Shown piece after piece: positions 20,817 to 31,997 of a stretch of 64,000 nt of DNA (position 1 is the stretch's first letter; each line of letters opens with the position of its first letter). The stretch covers positions 36,833,469-36,897,468 of the forward strand of contig CM043942.1 of assembly GCA_014529385.2 (NCBI GenBank). Reading direction: 5' to 3'. Below the pieces are notes generated by a model. It saw only the letters and a list, made by a program, of their open reading frames with translations. It was not told the origin of the DNA and did no database searches. Origin of the DNA: Adiantum capillus-veneris (lineage: Eukaryota; Streptophyta; Polypodiopsida; Polypodiales; Pteridaceae). Made by a program: the position numbers and the translations under genes.

Positions 20817-22455
20817 ACGAGAGCCGTTTGTTCTCTAGGCCGGAGATGACAGCACAGATCTATGAGAAAGAGCTTTTGGCAGTTATCCATGCTCTTACTC
20901 AGTGGAGGCATTACCTACTCGGAGCGGATTTTACTGTCTTTACAGACCATCAGAGTTTGCGCTACTTCTTGTCACAGAAGCAGCTTTCGGAAAAGCATAT
21001 GCGGTGGGCAAACATCTTGTCACAGTTCCACTTCCAGATTGTCCATGTGCAGGACAAAAGAATGTGGTGGCAGATGCTTTGTCTCGAAAACCGTTGGTTC
21101 TGGCTATTTCCGCGATACATCATAGGAGCTTCGAGGATAGATCAGTATGCCACAGATACAGATTTTGCAGATATTTTCACACGGATACGGGATGGGGAGA
21201 CAGTAGCTGGATACTCCCTTCGGGAAGGCTACTTGATGAAAAAGACTATGTTGTGCGTTACACAGCCGTTGAGGGATAAGGTTATGACTAAATGCCACTA
21301 TCCACCTTTTACGGGTCACCGCGGCATTGCTACCACCATGAAGCGGGTAGAGAGATACTTCTTTGGGCCGAGACTCAAAAAGGATGTGGAAGAGTTTGTG
21401 CGCAGTTGCTTGGTATGCCAAAAGGTCAAGTTTGAAAGGCATAAGGCACAGGGATTGTTACAGCCTTTACCCATACCCACCCACCCCTGGGAAAGTATTG
21501 CAATGGATTTCATTTTTGATCTCCCAAGAACACAGAATGATCACGATGATTTTCCGATTACATGGCAGGTCTGAGACGATTGTCTCTGACAGAGACCCCA
21601 GATTTATGAGTTTGTTTTGAAAGGCAATTTGGGAGAACATTGACACGTAGTTGCAGTTCTCGTCATCGTTCCACTTGCAGACTGACAGGCAATTTGAGAT
21701 TGCCAATTCAGTGATTTTAGATTTATTGAAGTCTTGTATCTCGGATCAGAAGACTCAATGGGAAAAGAACTTACCTTTGGTGGAATTTGTCTACAATAAC
21801 ACGATACACTCTTCGACGGGGAAGACACCATGTGAGATTGTTGAAAGTGCTACGAAGGTTCCATCCTTCCTAAGCACGAAACATTAGATATTTGAAGTGG
21901 ATGAATATTCGCGAGATTTGGATACGGCTTTTGCCAAGGTTCGCGAGACTTTGCAGAGTCTCAAGAACGACAGAAAAAGGCAGCGGATCACCATCGTCGC
22001 GACTTGAAATTGAAGGAGGATGATTGGGTGCTCTTACTTTTGAGAAGGCACGCCTACGAAAGAAAAAGGGAAAGGAGAGGCTTTTTCCAAAGCCTAGTAT
22101 GCGATACTACGGACCTTTCCAGATCACTGACAAGATAAATGATGTCTCCTTCCGATTGAAACTGCCAGATACTTGGAGGATTTATAATGCATTGCATGTG
22201 AGTCTCTTGAACCTTGTTAAGGGTGATGTGCCTGATGATAGGGAGCCTCATGAGCAACCCGAAGTGGAAGAAAACGAGGAGATCCTTGTTCCTGAATCGA
22301 TTTTGGCACATAACGATACGAAGAAAGGTAAAGTCCGAAGGCGGTTTTTGGTTTAGTTCAAGAACTTTCCTGCATTTGATGCGAAGTGGATGGAGGAGGA
22401 GGACCTAGCAGATACTCCTCGGATTGTGAAACTTTACCTCGATGTTTTGGTTTAG
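20817..22455 (+). pseudogene. Element E RNase H, integrase and chromodomain-like end
   Basis: 20828-21574 holds RNase H ([29 protein letters not shown]) and the integrase zinc finger (HYPPFTGHRGI ... CLVCQKVK), then AMDFIFDLPRT. About 100 bp of core are deleted at 21550 (DHDD joined to FRLHGRSETIVSDRDPRF). The rest (21600-21890) has stops; FHLQTDRQFEIAN keeps the Glu. 22024-22356 holds GPY/F-like YYGPFQITDKI and a chromodomain-like end (RRRFLV then FKNFPAFDAKWMEEEDLADTP, split by one stop at 22354). Chromodomains define the chromovirus branch of Ty3/gypsy. Confidence 0.8.
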
Positions 22456-22865
22456 CATAGTCTACTCCAAACGGAACCCAGAAACTCAGCTTGGCCGAAG
22501 ATCTGGTGCAGTGGGATGCACAAGAGGGGAGTTACTCCGCTCCCTTGTCAACAGATGCCTTGATTCTGATACTAAAGTCACTGATGTCTCTTTGAGCTTC
22601 AGGGATACTGAGAGCTGACAGTATTCTGCTGGATGACTTTATGAAATGGAATTCCTGATTATGATACTGATTTGTTCTTGACTTCTTGTGAGTGCAAGAA
22701 CTGATAGACGAAATGACTGCAGCATTTTGGTCTGATTGATCTCGAATAGACATGGTTGCAATAGGGGTTAGTCAATTGGACATCGATGAGGTCCCGATTG
22801 GACCTAGATGTGATTGCTAGCTACATTGCCGATAAATCATGGTCTAAGATCCGAATGAATGTTGA

Positions 22866-22922
22866 ATGTCATGTGATGTCCTGTGATGTCTAGTGATGTC
22901 CTGTGATGTCGTGTGATGTGAC
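22866..22922. repeat. GATGTCCTGT-type short tandem repeat in the 3' part of E
   Basis: About five units of 10-11 bp, the complement of the array in D at 7078-7137, at the matching place upstream of the polypurine tract. Confidence 0.8.
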
Positions 22923-23049
22923 TGTCGATTTTGTACATGTGCTAGATGTGTATTCCTAGTACGTAGGTACTAACAGTCAGTGTCTGCTAAGACGGTTTAT
23001 GGCTTTTGTCGGTTTTGCAGGCGTAATCGCGGTCGATTACAATGCTTTC

Positions 23050-23061
23050 AAGAGGGGGGTA
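23050..23061 (+). other. Polypurine tract of element E
   Basis: AAGAGGGGGGTA directly before the 3' LTR at 23062. Confidence 0.92.
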
Positions 23062-23611
23062 TGTCACAAAGTGATGATGTGGCAGATAGCAGAAACCCTA
23101 ATTTCTGCCAGAAACCCTAAAATTCCTGCAAACCCTAATTTCTGCCAGAAACCCTAATTTTCGAAAATCGTGGAGGCTGATTTTTTTTTATTTTATTTTA
23201 TTTTTTTTTTGGAAAATGATGAGCGACGCGAATTTTGCTTTTTTTTTATAAAAAAAGAGAAAAGACTCTCTAAGAGAGAGAGAGAGAAGTGATTCTTTTT
23301 ATTTTTAAAAGCTTTTGGGGCTCTGCTTTTGGGCATCCCTTGTAACCTTTAAATTAGTGGTGAGGGCTTCACTTCTCAGAGCATCTGGACGCAAAGTCTG
23401 AGAGTGAAACCCTAACCGCTCTCTTGTACTTTGATGATTGATTAATACAAAAAGAAATACCGAAAGGGGCGCCAGTCTTTGGGGCCAATATCTCTAGGCA
23501 CAGAACTCCGCCGGGCCAGTGTACATCTATTGTGATCTGTGACTTGTTTTGAAGTGGTTATTTGGTGTTGTCGCGGTTGATTCTTGACTTGGAGTGTCCA
23601 AGTCTGTTACA
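23062..23611 (+). repeat. 3' LTR of element E (550 bp)
   Basis: TGTCACAAAGTG to GTCTGTTACA, followed by GGCAG, the second copy of the target duplication. Confidence 0.93.
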
Positions 23612-24587
23612 GGCAGCTCTCCGAATCTTGAAGTGCTCTGAGTAGCGTCCTCCCGCGAAAGCGATGTCAAACTGCTGCACAAAAGACAAAGCCTTCGAAG
23701 CGTCTCTATATCCCGAAAACGTGTCAAATTTAATTGACTATCCACCTTCCTTAAACTCTCGGACCTTCTTGCTTTTATCTTCCAAAAAGTCATATTGGTT
23801 GGCTTTATGAAAATTCTTCTTCTTTGCATAAAAGTTGCTGTCGTCAGAGTCTGAACTGTCTGTAGACGAGTCCTCTGTAGAACTGTCACTCACTAGGCAA
23901 GGTTTAGACTTCTTTGCCTTTTTCTTGCCCTTTCCGAAGCGTTGTTTCTTGCTTCGCTTTTTGCCTTTACGCTCTTCTTCGCTCGAGTCAAATGAGCTAA
24001 AAGAACTGTCAGAAGGAGAAGAAGAAGAAGAACTGGGTACTTCTTCAAATCGAACACGCTTCTTCTGTTTCTTTGCCTTTTCAAATGCCGACTGACAACC
24101 CAAATAACCCGGGAAGTCTGTGCCTTTCTTTTGCTTTTTGCCGTGCTTTTAGCTTTATTGTGCGCGTCAAAAAGCTGAGCAATCTGTGCATCAACCACCT
24201 CTTCTAATTCCTTCTCTGAATATTTCTTGTGAGCAGAAGGTTTCTTAAGAGCCGGTTTTGGGGGTGGTGTTGCGGTTTTCTGCCACTGCGCATGCACTTC
24301 CTGAAAAGAAGTCTCGCTCATATATTTTGCAAATTTTGGGTCCTTCGCAAAATTCAGCATCATCTTTGTTGCATCGCCAATCAATTGACGACGCTCCATC
24401 TCTCGACGCTCCGCCTGAGTAGGCCGAGGCAGGCCATACTCCTTGCCGGAATCTTCGTTGTGATCCTTGCTGCATCTCCGGATGCAGAGAGAGTCGACTA
24501 ATCCTTGCGTGAACCCATAGGTGCCGCGGGAAAAAAAATTTGGGATCGGATTTCCATAGAAGAGAAATCGGCCGTGCTCTGATACCA
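23612..24587 (-). pseudogene. Element D gag N-terminal half (right of E)
   Basis: From the primer site leftward: MERRQLIGDATKMMLNFAKD (near 24390), a Pro/Lys linker (PPPKPALKKPSAHKK), Ser and Lys clusters (PSSSSSSPSDSSFSSF, 24050-23980), HKANQYDFLEDKSKKVREFKEGG (23805-23740) and the start of the capsid (SREDATQSTSRFGELP) cut at 23612 by E. Frames change near 24115 and 23740. The primer-binding site (24575-24587) lies at its start. Confidence 0.82.
24575..24587 (-). other. Primer-binding site of D (initiator Met tRNA)
   Basis: Plus-strand TGCTCTGATACCA, one base from the LTR edge at 24589. Confidence 0.92.
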
Positions 24588-24588
24588 C

Positions 24589-25153
24589 TGTAACAGACTT
24601 GGACACTCCAAGTCAAGAATCTACCACGACAGCACCAAATAACCACTTCAAAATAGTTCACAGTTCACAATTGATTCAACACTGGCCCGGTGGAGTTCCG
24701 TGCCTAGAGATATTGGCCCCAAAGACTAGCGCCCATTTCCGTATTTCTTTTTGTATTCATCTTAGTTCAAAGTACAGGCAGGCGCTCACTCAGACTCTGC
24801 GTCCATATGCTCTGAGTTATGAGGCACTGCCTGCTTATTTAAAGATACAAGGGATGCCAAAAGCAGAGCCCAAGAGCTGAAAATCAAAAGCTTAAAAGAT
24901 TGTGCTTTTTTTTCTCTCTCAAGTTCTCTCTCTTTCTTGCCCTAAAAATTAAAGCAAAAGAGTTCTCCTTCTCTCTCTTTCAATTTGTGGAAAAAGCAAT
25001 GTCCAAAAGCTACCGTACAGCCAGCGCAAATTCCGCCTCAAATTCCGGACGTCCATACTGCTGCCACGTGTCATGCTAGGGTTAGGGTTTCTGGCAGATT
25101 TAGGGTTTCTGCAGAATTAGGGTTTCTGGCAGCCACGTCATCACTTTGGGACA
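24589..25153 (-). repeat. 5' LTR of element D (565 bp)
   Basis: Starts TGTAACAGACTTGG, ends CACTTTGGGACA, followed by TTTTC, the target duplication in B. It differs from 6360-6939 by many substitutions and small indels, roughly 10% by eye. Confidence 0.9.
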
Positions 25154-26081
25154 TTTTCCTTAGGCTTTCCCTTGTTGTGCTTTATCTCCTGTGCAAGAGC
25201 AATCACTACCGCCTTGTTGAGATCGATTGGGTCGAGGACTTCGACATCAAACCTGATATAGTCGTCCAACCCGAAAATGAAAGCCTCTTTGCGCTCATCA
25301 TCCGATTTGCGTAATTGAGTACCGAGCTACAAAACACGATTAGAGAAAAACATAATTGGCATATCATTTTGCTTGAGACTGCGTCAATCGTCTTTCAACT
25401 GTGCTAGGTGCTGTGGGGGCATAAACCGCGCCTCGAGCTCGTCTTGGAAGTCGGCCCAATTGAAGGAAAGGGGCGCGTCATCCTCGGCTTCCTCTAGGTG
25501 TACGGCCAACTTGCCTCTTGCCATGCGTCATACCAATTGATGGAATCACCGGCAAGGTACATAGCTGATGTCAAAACCTTGCTATTTCCTGTCTTCTTAG
25601 TTATCGCAAAATAAGCATTAAATTGATACAACCAAGAATGAATAATCGTAGCATCCATCTTACCATCATACTTACTGAACTGGATCTTCTCTGTGACTGG
25701 GTTGTTGGAGTCCGAATCTCGGCTTGCACCACTTGAGGAACTACCAACATCTTTGGCTGGCTCGGACTTCAAGGAGAGAACATGTCGGACCAACTCTTGC
25801 ATGCGTCGTTCACTCTGTGCCGCAAGCTCTGTCTGTCTTTCTTCGGCCTCCAAGCGCGCTCAATCACGCTCACGCTCCAAGGCAACACGATTTGCTTCTT
25901 GTTGTGCCATCATGTCCATCATCGACTTGACCAAAGCTTCCATAGGATTTGGTACAAACAGTGACGTAGATGGAGAAGGGGGAGGGTCAAAAAAACCTCC
26001 TGGTGCAGAAAATTCTTCGTCACCTTCTTCATGCTCATCACCTTCATACAAAGTATCCATTCCGCTCCGGGTGATGACCAT
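25154..26081 (-). pseudogene. Element B gag N-terminal part (right of D)
   Basis: ATG at 26081 (MVITRSGMDT), a Pro/Ser segment, MEALVKSMMDMMAQQEANR and a Glu/Arg-rich coil, with a TGA at 25860-25862 replacing Arg. Then the capsid: IQFSKYDGKMDATIIHSWLY, LAGDSINWYDAWQEA (to about 25500). A small deletion shifts the frame there. The rest (FQDELEARFMPPQHLAQLKDD, EAFIFGLDDYIRFDVEVLDP) runs to 25154, where D interrupts, and gag continues at 6359. The coil is shorter than in A. Confidence 0.83.
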
Positions 26082-26566
26082 ACACTGAAGTCCTGGGTTC
26101 TTAAGTTCACGAGGAACTTGGGTTCTTGTGGGTCTGGGGTTTTTGGGGGTCTTGAGGTTCTTGAGGTTCTTGAGGGTCTTGAGGTTCTTGAGTTCTTGCG
26201 GTTCTTGACGTTCTTACGGTTCTTCTTTCGCTTGCAATCTGTGTAAGAGAAGGATCTTCTCTTCACCCGAGTTCTGCTCTTTTCCGCGAGCGCACCCCTT
26301 GGAGGCCTTGCGCTCACACCAAGGTTTCTTTTTCCCACCTCACGTCGATTGGCCGGCCGCTAAGTGCACGGTCCGCTCTCAATGAGTCAAAAGAGGCACA
26401 AGGGGAGGCTGGACAAGCCCTTCTTTCTTGAATTTCCTGTCACTCTTCAAAAACACGATTAGGAATCGACACGCCCAAGAGGACTTGGGTTACGTGCGAC
26501 CACAAGAAGCAAAAAAAATTGTGGTTCTTGTGGTTCTTTCCTTGAGTGATACAGAACACTACCAAA

Positions 26567-26578
26567 GCTCTGATACCA
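26567..26578 (-). other. Primer-binding site of B (initiator Met tRNA)
   Basis: GCTCTGATACCA on the plus strand, one base from the LTR edge at 26580. Confidence 0.9.
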
Positions 26579-26579
26579 A

Positions 26580-27704
26580 TGTAAGGTGCACTGGGTTGAA
26601 CTTTACTCAAGATGAGTGCTCCGAACTGTGCTCAAGCGTTCCTTTTACTTACGGAAGGGAGAGCCTTCTATTCCTTTAGTGAGAGAGTGCAATGGACACA
26701 AACAAAGTGAAGACACTGTGAATGAAGGTGCATGAATCTGAGAGATAGAGAGAAGAGAGAATACGACACCAGACAAGTTGTCAAACCCTCCTCCAACAGC
26801 CCTTCTCTCGTCGGCAAGAGAAGTCTATTCATTGATTGCACAATCTGGTACAAGATGCTGATGCAAGTTTGAGTGATGCTATGTCGATGTCGACGGTGAG
26901 GACGACTATGATGATGCTAGGGCTGAAAACCGAATGCTTCGAAGACGACAGTGACGATGACGACGAACCTCTATCTGTTGCTGTGGTCTTGAATGCTGAA
27001 AACAACTGACTCCTTGCTATTCTTAAAACGCTTATCTGATGTTGATAAAACGCTGAATTGGCTGACTATATTGCTGAATTTGCTTGCTTGAAATGCTGGC
27101 CTGATGGGGCTGAAACGCTGCTGCAAAAATGCTGATCTATGGCTGATGAAATCGCCAAGTGTAGGGGCTGAAATCGCTGTCTTGAAGGCTTCCAAACGCT
27201 GGTCCTACTCCTTGGAAAACGCCAGGTTCTGCTGTCCCAAAAACGCTGGTCGTGGGTGCTGAAAAACGCCAGGCTTAAGGGGGTTGGTTCTTGCTGAGAG
27301 GGGGAGAGAGAAGCCTGCTGCAAGTGAATTGCTTGGTGCACTTTCTCCTCTTCTGCCAGATAAGTCTAGCGCTAGCTTTTCTTATATAATGCTTTAATCA
27401 TTTTGCCCTACCCAGTTCCCAACAAAAGTCACTTAAAATAATAAGTGAAAAATGTCAAAAATAGGAAAAATAGGTTCTGTGCGCTGAAAAATGCTCCTGA
27501 TGGATTCTGATGGTAATGCTGATGATCATGCTGTGTGCAACCAAAGGATATGCATCTACTCTACGTGTCTGGACATGCATGGTCTGCGAATAGACTCACA
27601 AAAGTGCCAGATTACTTCATATTCTAAACTGACTTGACTGAACTGAACCCTAGTCATGATGTAGCTTGTCCACGGACACATAGGGTTGGATGTGTCACGT
27701 GACA
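26580..27704 (-). repeat. 5' LTR of element B (1125 bp)
   Basis: TGTAAGGTGCACTGGG to GTCACGTGACA. It diverges clearly from the LTRs of A and C in the middle but keeps both ends, the TATATAATGC box (about 27382-27392, minus strand) and the AAACGCTG-type array (26940-27270). It shares the GCCTGCTGCAAG stretch with the truncated LTR at 4055. Confidence 0.9.
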
Positions 27705-28691
27705 AGGACATGCATGATTAGGCAGATCATAGTTGCATACCCTCACTTGCACAGTTAAGTCACTTAAACATATAGGCATATGAACAGTCACTTAAGTCAT
27801 TTATTAATAAGTGACTTTGACATGACATTTATTAAAAGCAGGTTGGACAAATGGCTAAAAGACCTATAAAAGAAGCCCTTTGGGTGCTAGAGAAGGCAGA
27901 AAGGTAGAAGACAAAGTAATATTGACAGCACCCTCTTCTCAGCAGTACCCATCAGCCATTAGCGTTTTCAACCAGCCCTGGCGTTTTCCCTCAGCCTCTC
28001 CCACCAGAGTTTTCAGCCCTAAGCACCCTAAATTCAGCGATCAGCCCTCACGGATCAACAACGTTTTCAAATCACTCCAGTACAACCAACGTTTTCAATT
28101 TTTCAACCATCGCCATCCTCGACAATAGCAGATCAACCCACAACCTTGTCATCGTCGTCGTCGTCACAATACCAAGTATCTCCAACAGTACCCATTAGCA
28201 CCTCAGCAGCACCGCAATACAAGTACCCCTCGTCGTCGTCGACGGCGCAGTACCGCAACATCTAGCACCCCTTGCATTTTGGCTTGGCTAGCCCATCATA
28301 GGAATCATCATGACCTCTAACCCAACAGTACCCGCAGTACCAAGCACCAAGTACCGGCAATACCCAGTCCTTAGCCTTACAATATCAAACATCTATGCAG
28401 TATCCTTCAGTATCTCAACAACAAGCAGCATCTACATTAAGTACCCATTAGCAACTCAACATCTCAGCATTTTGTATTAGCATCATTGTATTAGCATTTT
28501 GTGCAAGTAAAAAAGCAAGTACTTGCCCTGGAAACAGAGCAAGGGGTCCCTTGGGACCCCACATGCCGTGTCGTCTCTCTACGTCTCTCTGTCATTCAAT
28601 TCACTTCTTTCAAGTGAAGTAAAGTGACCTTGTGTTTGTGTGGAGTACTAGATCCGAGCTAAATTTTTAAACACTTCCGCTGCACTTGACA
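27705..28691 (+). repeat. Solo LTR L (plus orientation), left end probably lost
   Basis: Ends CTTCCGCTGCACTTGACA, like the inverted end of family 1 LTRs, and has TATAAAAG at 27865-27872. It carries the AGCGTTTTCA/CAGCCC words in the opposite orientation to B (27960-28120), then an array of AGTACC words (27945-28450) with GTC-rich triplets. No primer-binding site or gag follows, so it is a solo LTR. Only about 160 bp precede the TATA box against about 320 in family 1, which fits B having inserted in its upstream part; the matching left piece is not visible beside B's truncated end. Confidence 0.65.
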
Positions 28692-28901
28692 CAAAAGTAT
28701 GGGTAACTATTGACTCCACTACAGGTCAAGAACAGTTAAATCAGAATTAGCTGAAGTGAAGAAAGTGCGCAAAGTATACACAAGGGCAAGCAATTATCAA
28801 ACGATTCCATACCACACTTCCCAAGCACTAAGGACACCTTCCAGTTACATAGTGACAGTTAATTTCATCTCATATAATGAATCCCATTGTAAACATGACT
28901 C

Positions 28902-29198
28902 TCATGAGTCACCTTCACGAAAGGGAGAGCAGACCTTTTTAAGCATATGGCGGCTCAAAGACTTGTTCTCTTCGTGAGCCGCAATCTCATTGCTGTGGGT
29001 CTTGGAATTCTTATCCTTTGAAGCATTGTTACTGAGCTTAATACGCTTTTTGGAGGGGTTAGCAGGGGAGGCCTTGCTCAGCTTCCTCTTTGCCAAAGCA
29101 GTGGCGTAAACCTGCTTGTCCTTCTTGTGACGCTTTTGAAACCCTTCCTCCTGCGCTTTTACGCGAGGCTTCCTCGCAGCATCTCCTTCCTTCTGCAT
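28902..29198 (-). CDS. Small basic ORF of unknown function, possible gene fragment
   Basis: 98 codons from an ATG at 29198 (MQKEGDAARKPRVKAQ) to a TGA, with a stop upstream in frame. About a third of residues are Lys or Arg, in clusters such as KRHKKDKQ, KRKLSK and PSKKRIKL, which resemble nuclear or nucleolar signals. Its GC content is higher than the AT-rich flanks. A splice-acceptor-like TACTTGCAG lies just upstream (about 29217-29225, minus strand), so it may be an exon of a host gene or a captured fragment. I do not recognise the family, and no promoter or polyadenylation signal is clear. It may also be a chance frame. Confidence 0.35.
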   Translation of the reverse strand: MQKEGDAARKPRVKAQEEGFQKRHKKDKQVYATALAKRKLSKASPANPSKKRIKLSNNASKDKNSKTHSNEIAAHEENKSLSRHMLKKVCSPFREGDS

Positions 29199-29502
29199 GT
29201 TCTAAGCTCGCGAGCCGCTGCAAGTAGGAGTTGCACCTAGCGAATAGTGAGTAACTGGCGTTGCTATAGAACATTACAGGACATGTGCAAATTTAACATC
29301 AAGCATCTAGCACTGAAGTAATGAAGTAAACAAGTACAAAGTGCATTGGCAAATTTTTTTTTAAAGAATTTGCATATATGATTGTTACCTCTATAGCTGT
29401 TGTGAAATGGTCCGATTTCACTTCATAGGTGAATTTTAAAAAAAGAATTGCATGTGTATTTATTACTCTAAATCAAGAGCATTCAATTTTTTCTTATTTC
29501 TC

Positions 29503-29504
<2 letters not shown>

Positions 29505-29542
<38 letters not shown>
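29505..29542. repeat. (AG)n microsatellite
   Basis: Nineteen uninterrupted AG units. Confidence 0.95.
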
Positions 29543-29546
<4 letters not shown>

Positions 29547-30677
29547 TGTGTGTGTCAAATGTTGCCATAGTTGGAGGGTCTTGATTGTCGGTCATAAAAC
29601 CTGGTGCAAAATATATATGAGGAGGAAAAACTTGGATAAAGGGCTGTCTCTGTGCTACAGAACGGTTGTGTAGAGGAGAACGTTGGTTTACAATATATAA
29701 GATGCATTGTCAAACAAGGACATACGTAGATTGACATCAACCACCTAGGAACAAAATAAATATGTACAGAGTGTATCGAGTATTGAGTACATAAGTTGAA
29801 TTGTCCAACTATGAGAAAAGAAGTATGTACGGTCTATTTGGTATATATACATGATGATCCAGATTGAGCATGTACTACTGAGGAAAACATGTAGTTAGAC
29901 TTAACTTAAGGAAGCATTGACAAACTCAAAAAATACAAAAAGCATCAATAGACTATAAAAATTAAACTGCACTACCGACCTAATAATCGTGTATGGGTGT
30001 CGTCCAATTGTGCAACTGGAGAAAAATGTTTGAGTCAAGCTACATAAAAGCAATGTGAATAGCTAAACATTTCGTCTTGCAACAAAGCGTCACAGAGTGA
30101 AAATGTTAAATATATAGTGCATGTCATGCATAAGTTCCATGCAAAAGTATGGTGGAGAGTTGGCATTGTGGTCTCTCCAAAAAAAAAATAAGAAATGGAA
30201 GTCGTGCCTTGCCCTGCCCCATAGCATGTGTTGTGCAAAGCAAACGCATAGGCATGGGGAATTGGATGCAGATAACGGACCTTGCAGTGTTTTCTAGTTG
30301 GAGTCATGCTTATGCAATTGAAATGTCCAATGTTGTGAATATATTTCCTCTCTGTCAGACAAAAAACACGCGTCAAAACAAATACAAAAGATGCAAGAGA
30401 TAGATTTAACTTAAAAAGAAGTAGAGAAAACTTTATGTTCTACGTCATAGACGGTGTAGGGTTTGTTGTAGTGATGAGTTCTCAGTTCATGTGCTCGCAC
30501 AATCACTACAGTAGAATGGATCAATCAATATTAACTTTTTATTCTAAGGGCACCATTAAAGTTTCTCTTTGTTGCATTCATGAAGTTCTCATTTGAGATT
30601 TTTTGCTACCTCCTTTGCCTTTCACTAGGGACAAGCGAGCGATGGATCAATTGCAAATTAACGGGAGGGATTGGAAG

Positions 30678-31983
30678 ACCTCCAAAAGTTAGTGTTAAAA
30701 AGTCCTTTGACCTTAGGCAAGCTAGGGATGACCTCGAGGTGGGAATCCTACCCAAGCATGAGGTGCTTGTCGGCTTGCTAACTAAAGTGCTTAAAGTGTT
30801 TGTGGGAACCTTGCCCAAGCTTGAGGTGATTCTCATGCTTAAATGACTAAGGTTCTTGAAATCTCCAATGTTTTCATGCTTAATTGACTAAGTGCTTGAA
30901 GTGTTCAATTCAAAACAAATGACTTAAGAAGCATAAAAGACACATGTCAAAATCCTCCACATGCGGCCCTCATGATGTTCTTGAATCCTATTGGATAGGA
31001 TTTAAAGGGGTCCAATGAGAATTTAGATGCATAAAAATAAATAATTAAGTTCTTTCTCTCAAAGAAGAAAAAGAGGACACATGTCCAAATGATATAATTA
31101 AATAATAAGAGAGAGAGAGAGAGGTGGACCAAGCATGAGAGGGGGTATACTCTCCCACACCACACAAACTCTCTCTCATTGTGTGAAGTGCAAAGTGCAA
31201 GAGCTCCATCTCCTTCTCCAAGCTTGTTGAGAAGTAGAGAGTCTACACCAACGCTCTTGGCTATGGAATGCAAATCCAACCAAGAGTCATGCTTCAATGC
31301 TTAAGCTTGCCATCTTCTTCATCTTCATTACTATGCTATTATGCTATGCTAAGCAAGAAGAGTGATGATAAGTGAGGAACTATTTCTTTCTCCTATGAAT
31401 GATTCTTCTTCCTCTTCCCTACCCTTATTCCCTGCTAGCTCTCTCCACCTTCAAAGGTGTTTGAGGCCTTGGGACTAAGACTTGGGATAGTTAATGCTTT
31501 TTGCAAATTTTATGTTATGCTCGTAATGCATGAAGGTTTCCATCTTCATAGCATCACCAAGGTTACAAGGAACACAAACATTGTATTCTCTCTTGATGGG
31601 AGAATCTATAATACAAACGCCTTTTGGAACGGGGGACCGGCTCCAAAGTAAATCCAGTCCTCAATTATTGTCATGTTCTCTAATACTCTCTCTCATAGCA
31701 TCACCGAGGTTACAAGGAACACAAAGATTGTATTCTCTCTTGATGGGAGAATCTATAATACAAACGGCTCCAAGTAAATCCGGTCCTCAATTATTGTCAT
31801 GTTCTCTAATACTCTCTCTCTCTTGCAAAAGTATTGTTCATGCCAAGTTAATTAAGTACTATGTTCATGTTGCCACCATCAATTAAGTTCACCTTCTATG
31901 TTCTCAAAGTAATCTCACAAAAATGCTCACTTTAATTCTCTTAATTCCGCTATTCTCAAAGTTCGTAGGCCATTCCCATTACA
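30678..31983 (+). repeat. LTR-like sequence of element F
   Basis: Ends in CCATTACA directly before the primer site. The left boundary is only where similarity to the second copy (51278) begins; the true TG end may be further left. It contains a GA run (31109-31123), a GTGTGAAGTGCAAAGTGCAAG segment typical of a leader, and a direct duplication: 31547-31693 resembles 31694-31822. Confidence 0.65.
31547..31822. repeat. Direct duplication in the F leader (unit about 147 bp)
   Basis: CATAGCATCACCAAGGTTAC recurs at 31694 with offset 147 bp. The second copy lacks about 20 bp around ACGCCTTTTGGAACGG. Confidence 0.9.
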
Positions 31984-31984
31984 T

Positions 31985-31997
31985 TGGTATGAAAGCA
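31985..31997 (+). other. Degenerate primer-binding site of F
   Basis: TGGTATGAAAGCA differs from the consensus TGGTATCAGAGCA at two positions and lies one base past the LTR end. Confidence 0.75.

Larger units (their letters stand above)
17192..23611 (+). mobile_element. Element E: gypsy chromovirus inserted in D, opposite orientation
   Basis: LTRs 17192-17738 and 23062-23611, GGCAG at 17187-17191 and 23612-23616 as target duplication in D's gag. It is a close relative of D. Order: primer site, gag, protease, RT, RNase H, integrase, chromodomain-like end, polypurine tract. LTRs differ at about 11 positions plus a poly-T length change by eye (about 2%), yet the coding region is badly damaged. 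That suggests insertion as an already defective copy or fast decay. Confidence 0.93.
6360..25153 (-). mobile_element. Element D: gypsy chromovirus, carrying nested elements C and E
   Basis: Bounded by LTRs at 6360-6939 and 24589-25153, with TTTTC at both 6355-6359 and 25154-25158 as target duplication inside B's gag. Contents right to left: primer site, gag (24560-23612, then 17191-16540 beyond E), protease (split by C), RT-RNase H (present twice), integrase with HHCC zinc finger and core, degenerate GPY/F and chromodomain region, polypurine tract. Its LTRs differ by roughly 10% by eye, so it is older than C and E, as nesting requires. Confidence 0.9.
4055..27704 (-). mobile_element. Element B: non-autonomous gypsy-type element (family 1), split by D
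   Basis: Read right to left: 5' LTR 26580-27704, primer site 26567-26578, gag 26081-25154, then D (6360-25153), gag-protease 6359-5581, a novel cassette 5580-4478, polypurine tract and a truncated 3' LTR (4055-4466). Without D the internal part is about 3.3 kb. It goes from protease directly to the Asp/His-rich cassette and polypurine tract, so reverse transcriptase, RNase H and integrase are absent rather than merely decayed. The outer target duplication cannot be tested because the 3' LTR is truncated; AGGAC follows the right end. Confidence 0.85.
28692..30677. other. Unassigned stretch, one small ORF and a GA microsatellite
   Basis: AT-rich sequence with no recognisable LTR, primer site, polymerase or long frame other than the basic ORF at 28902-29198. 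A GA run sits at 29505-29542. Other frames here are short and have no conserved motif I can see. Confidence 0.5.

Noticed and set aside
30149-30403. 84-codon plus-strand frame as a gene
   Set aside because: No recognisable motif, low-complexity surroundings and an equally long antisense frame.
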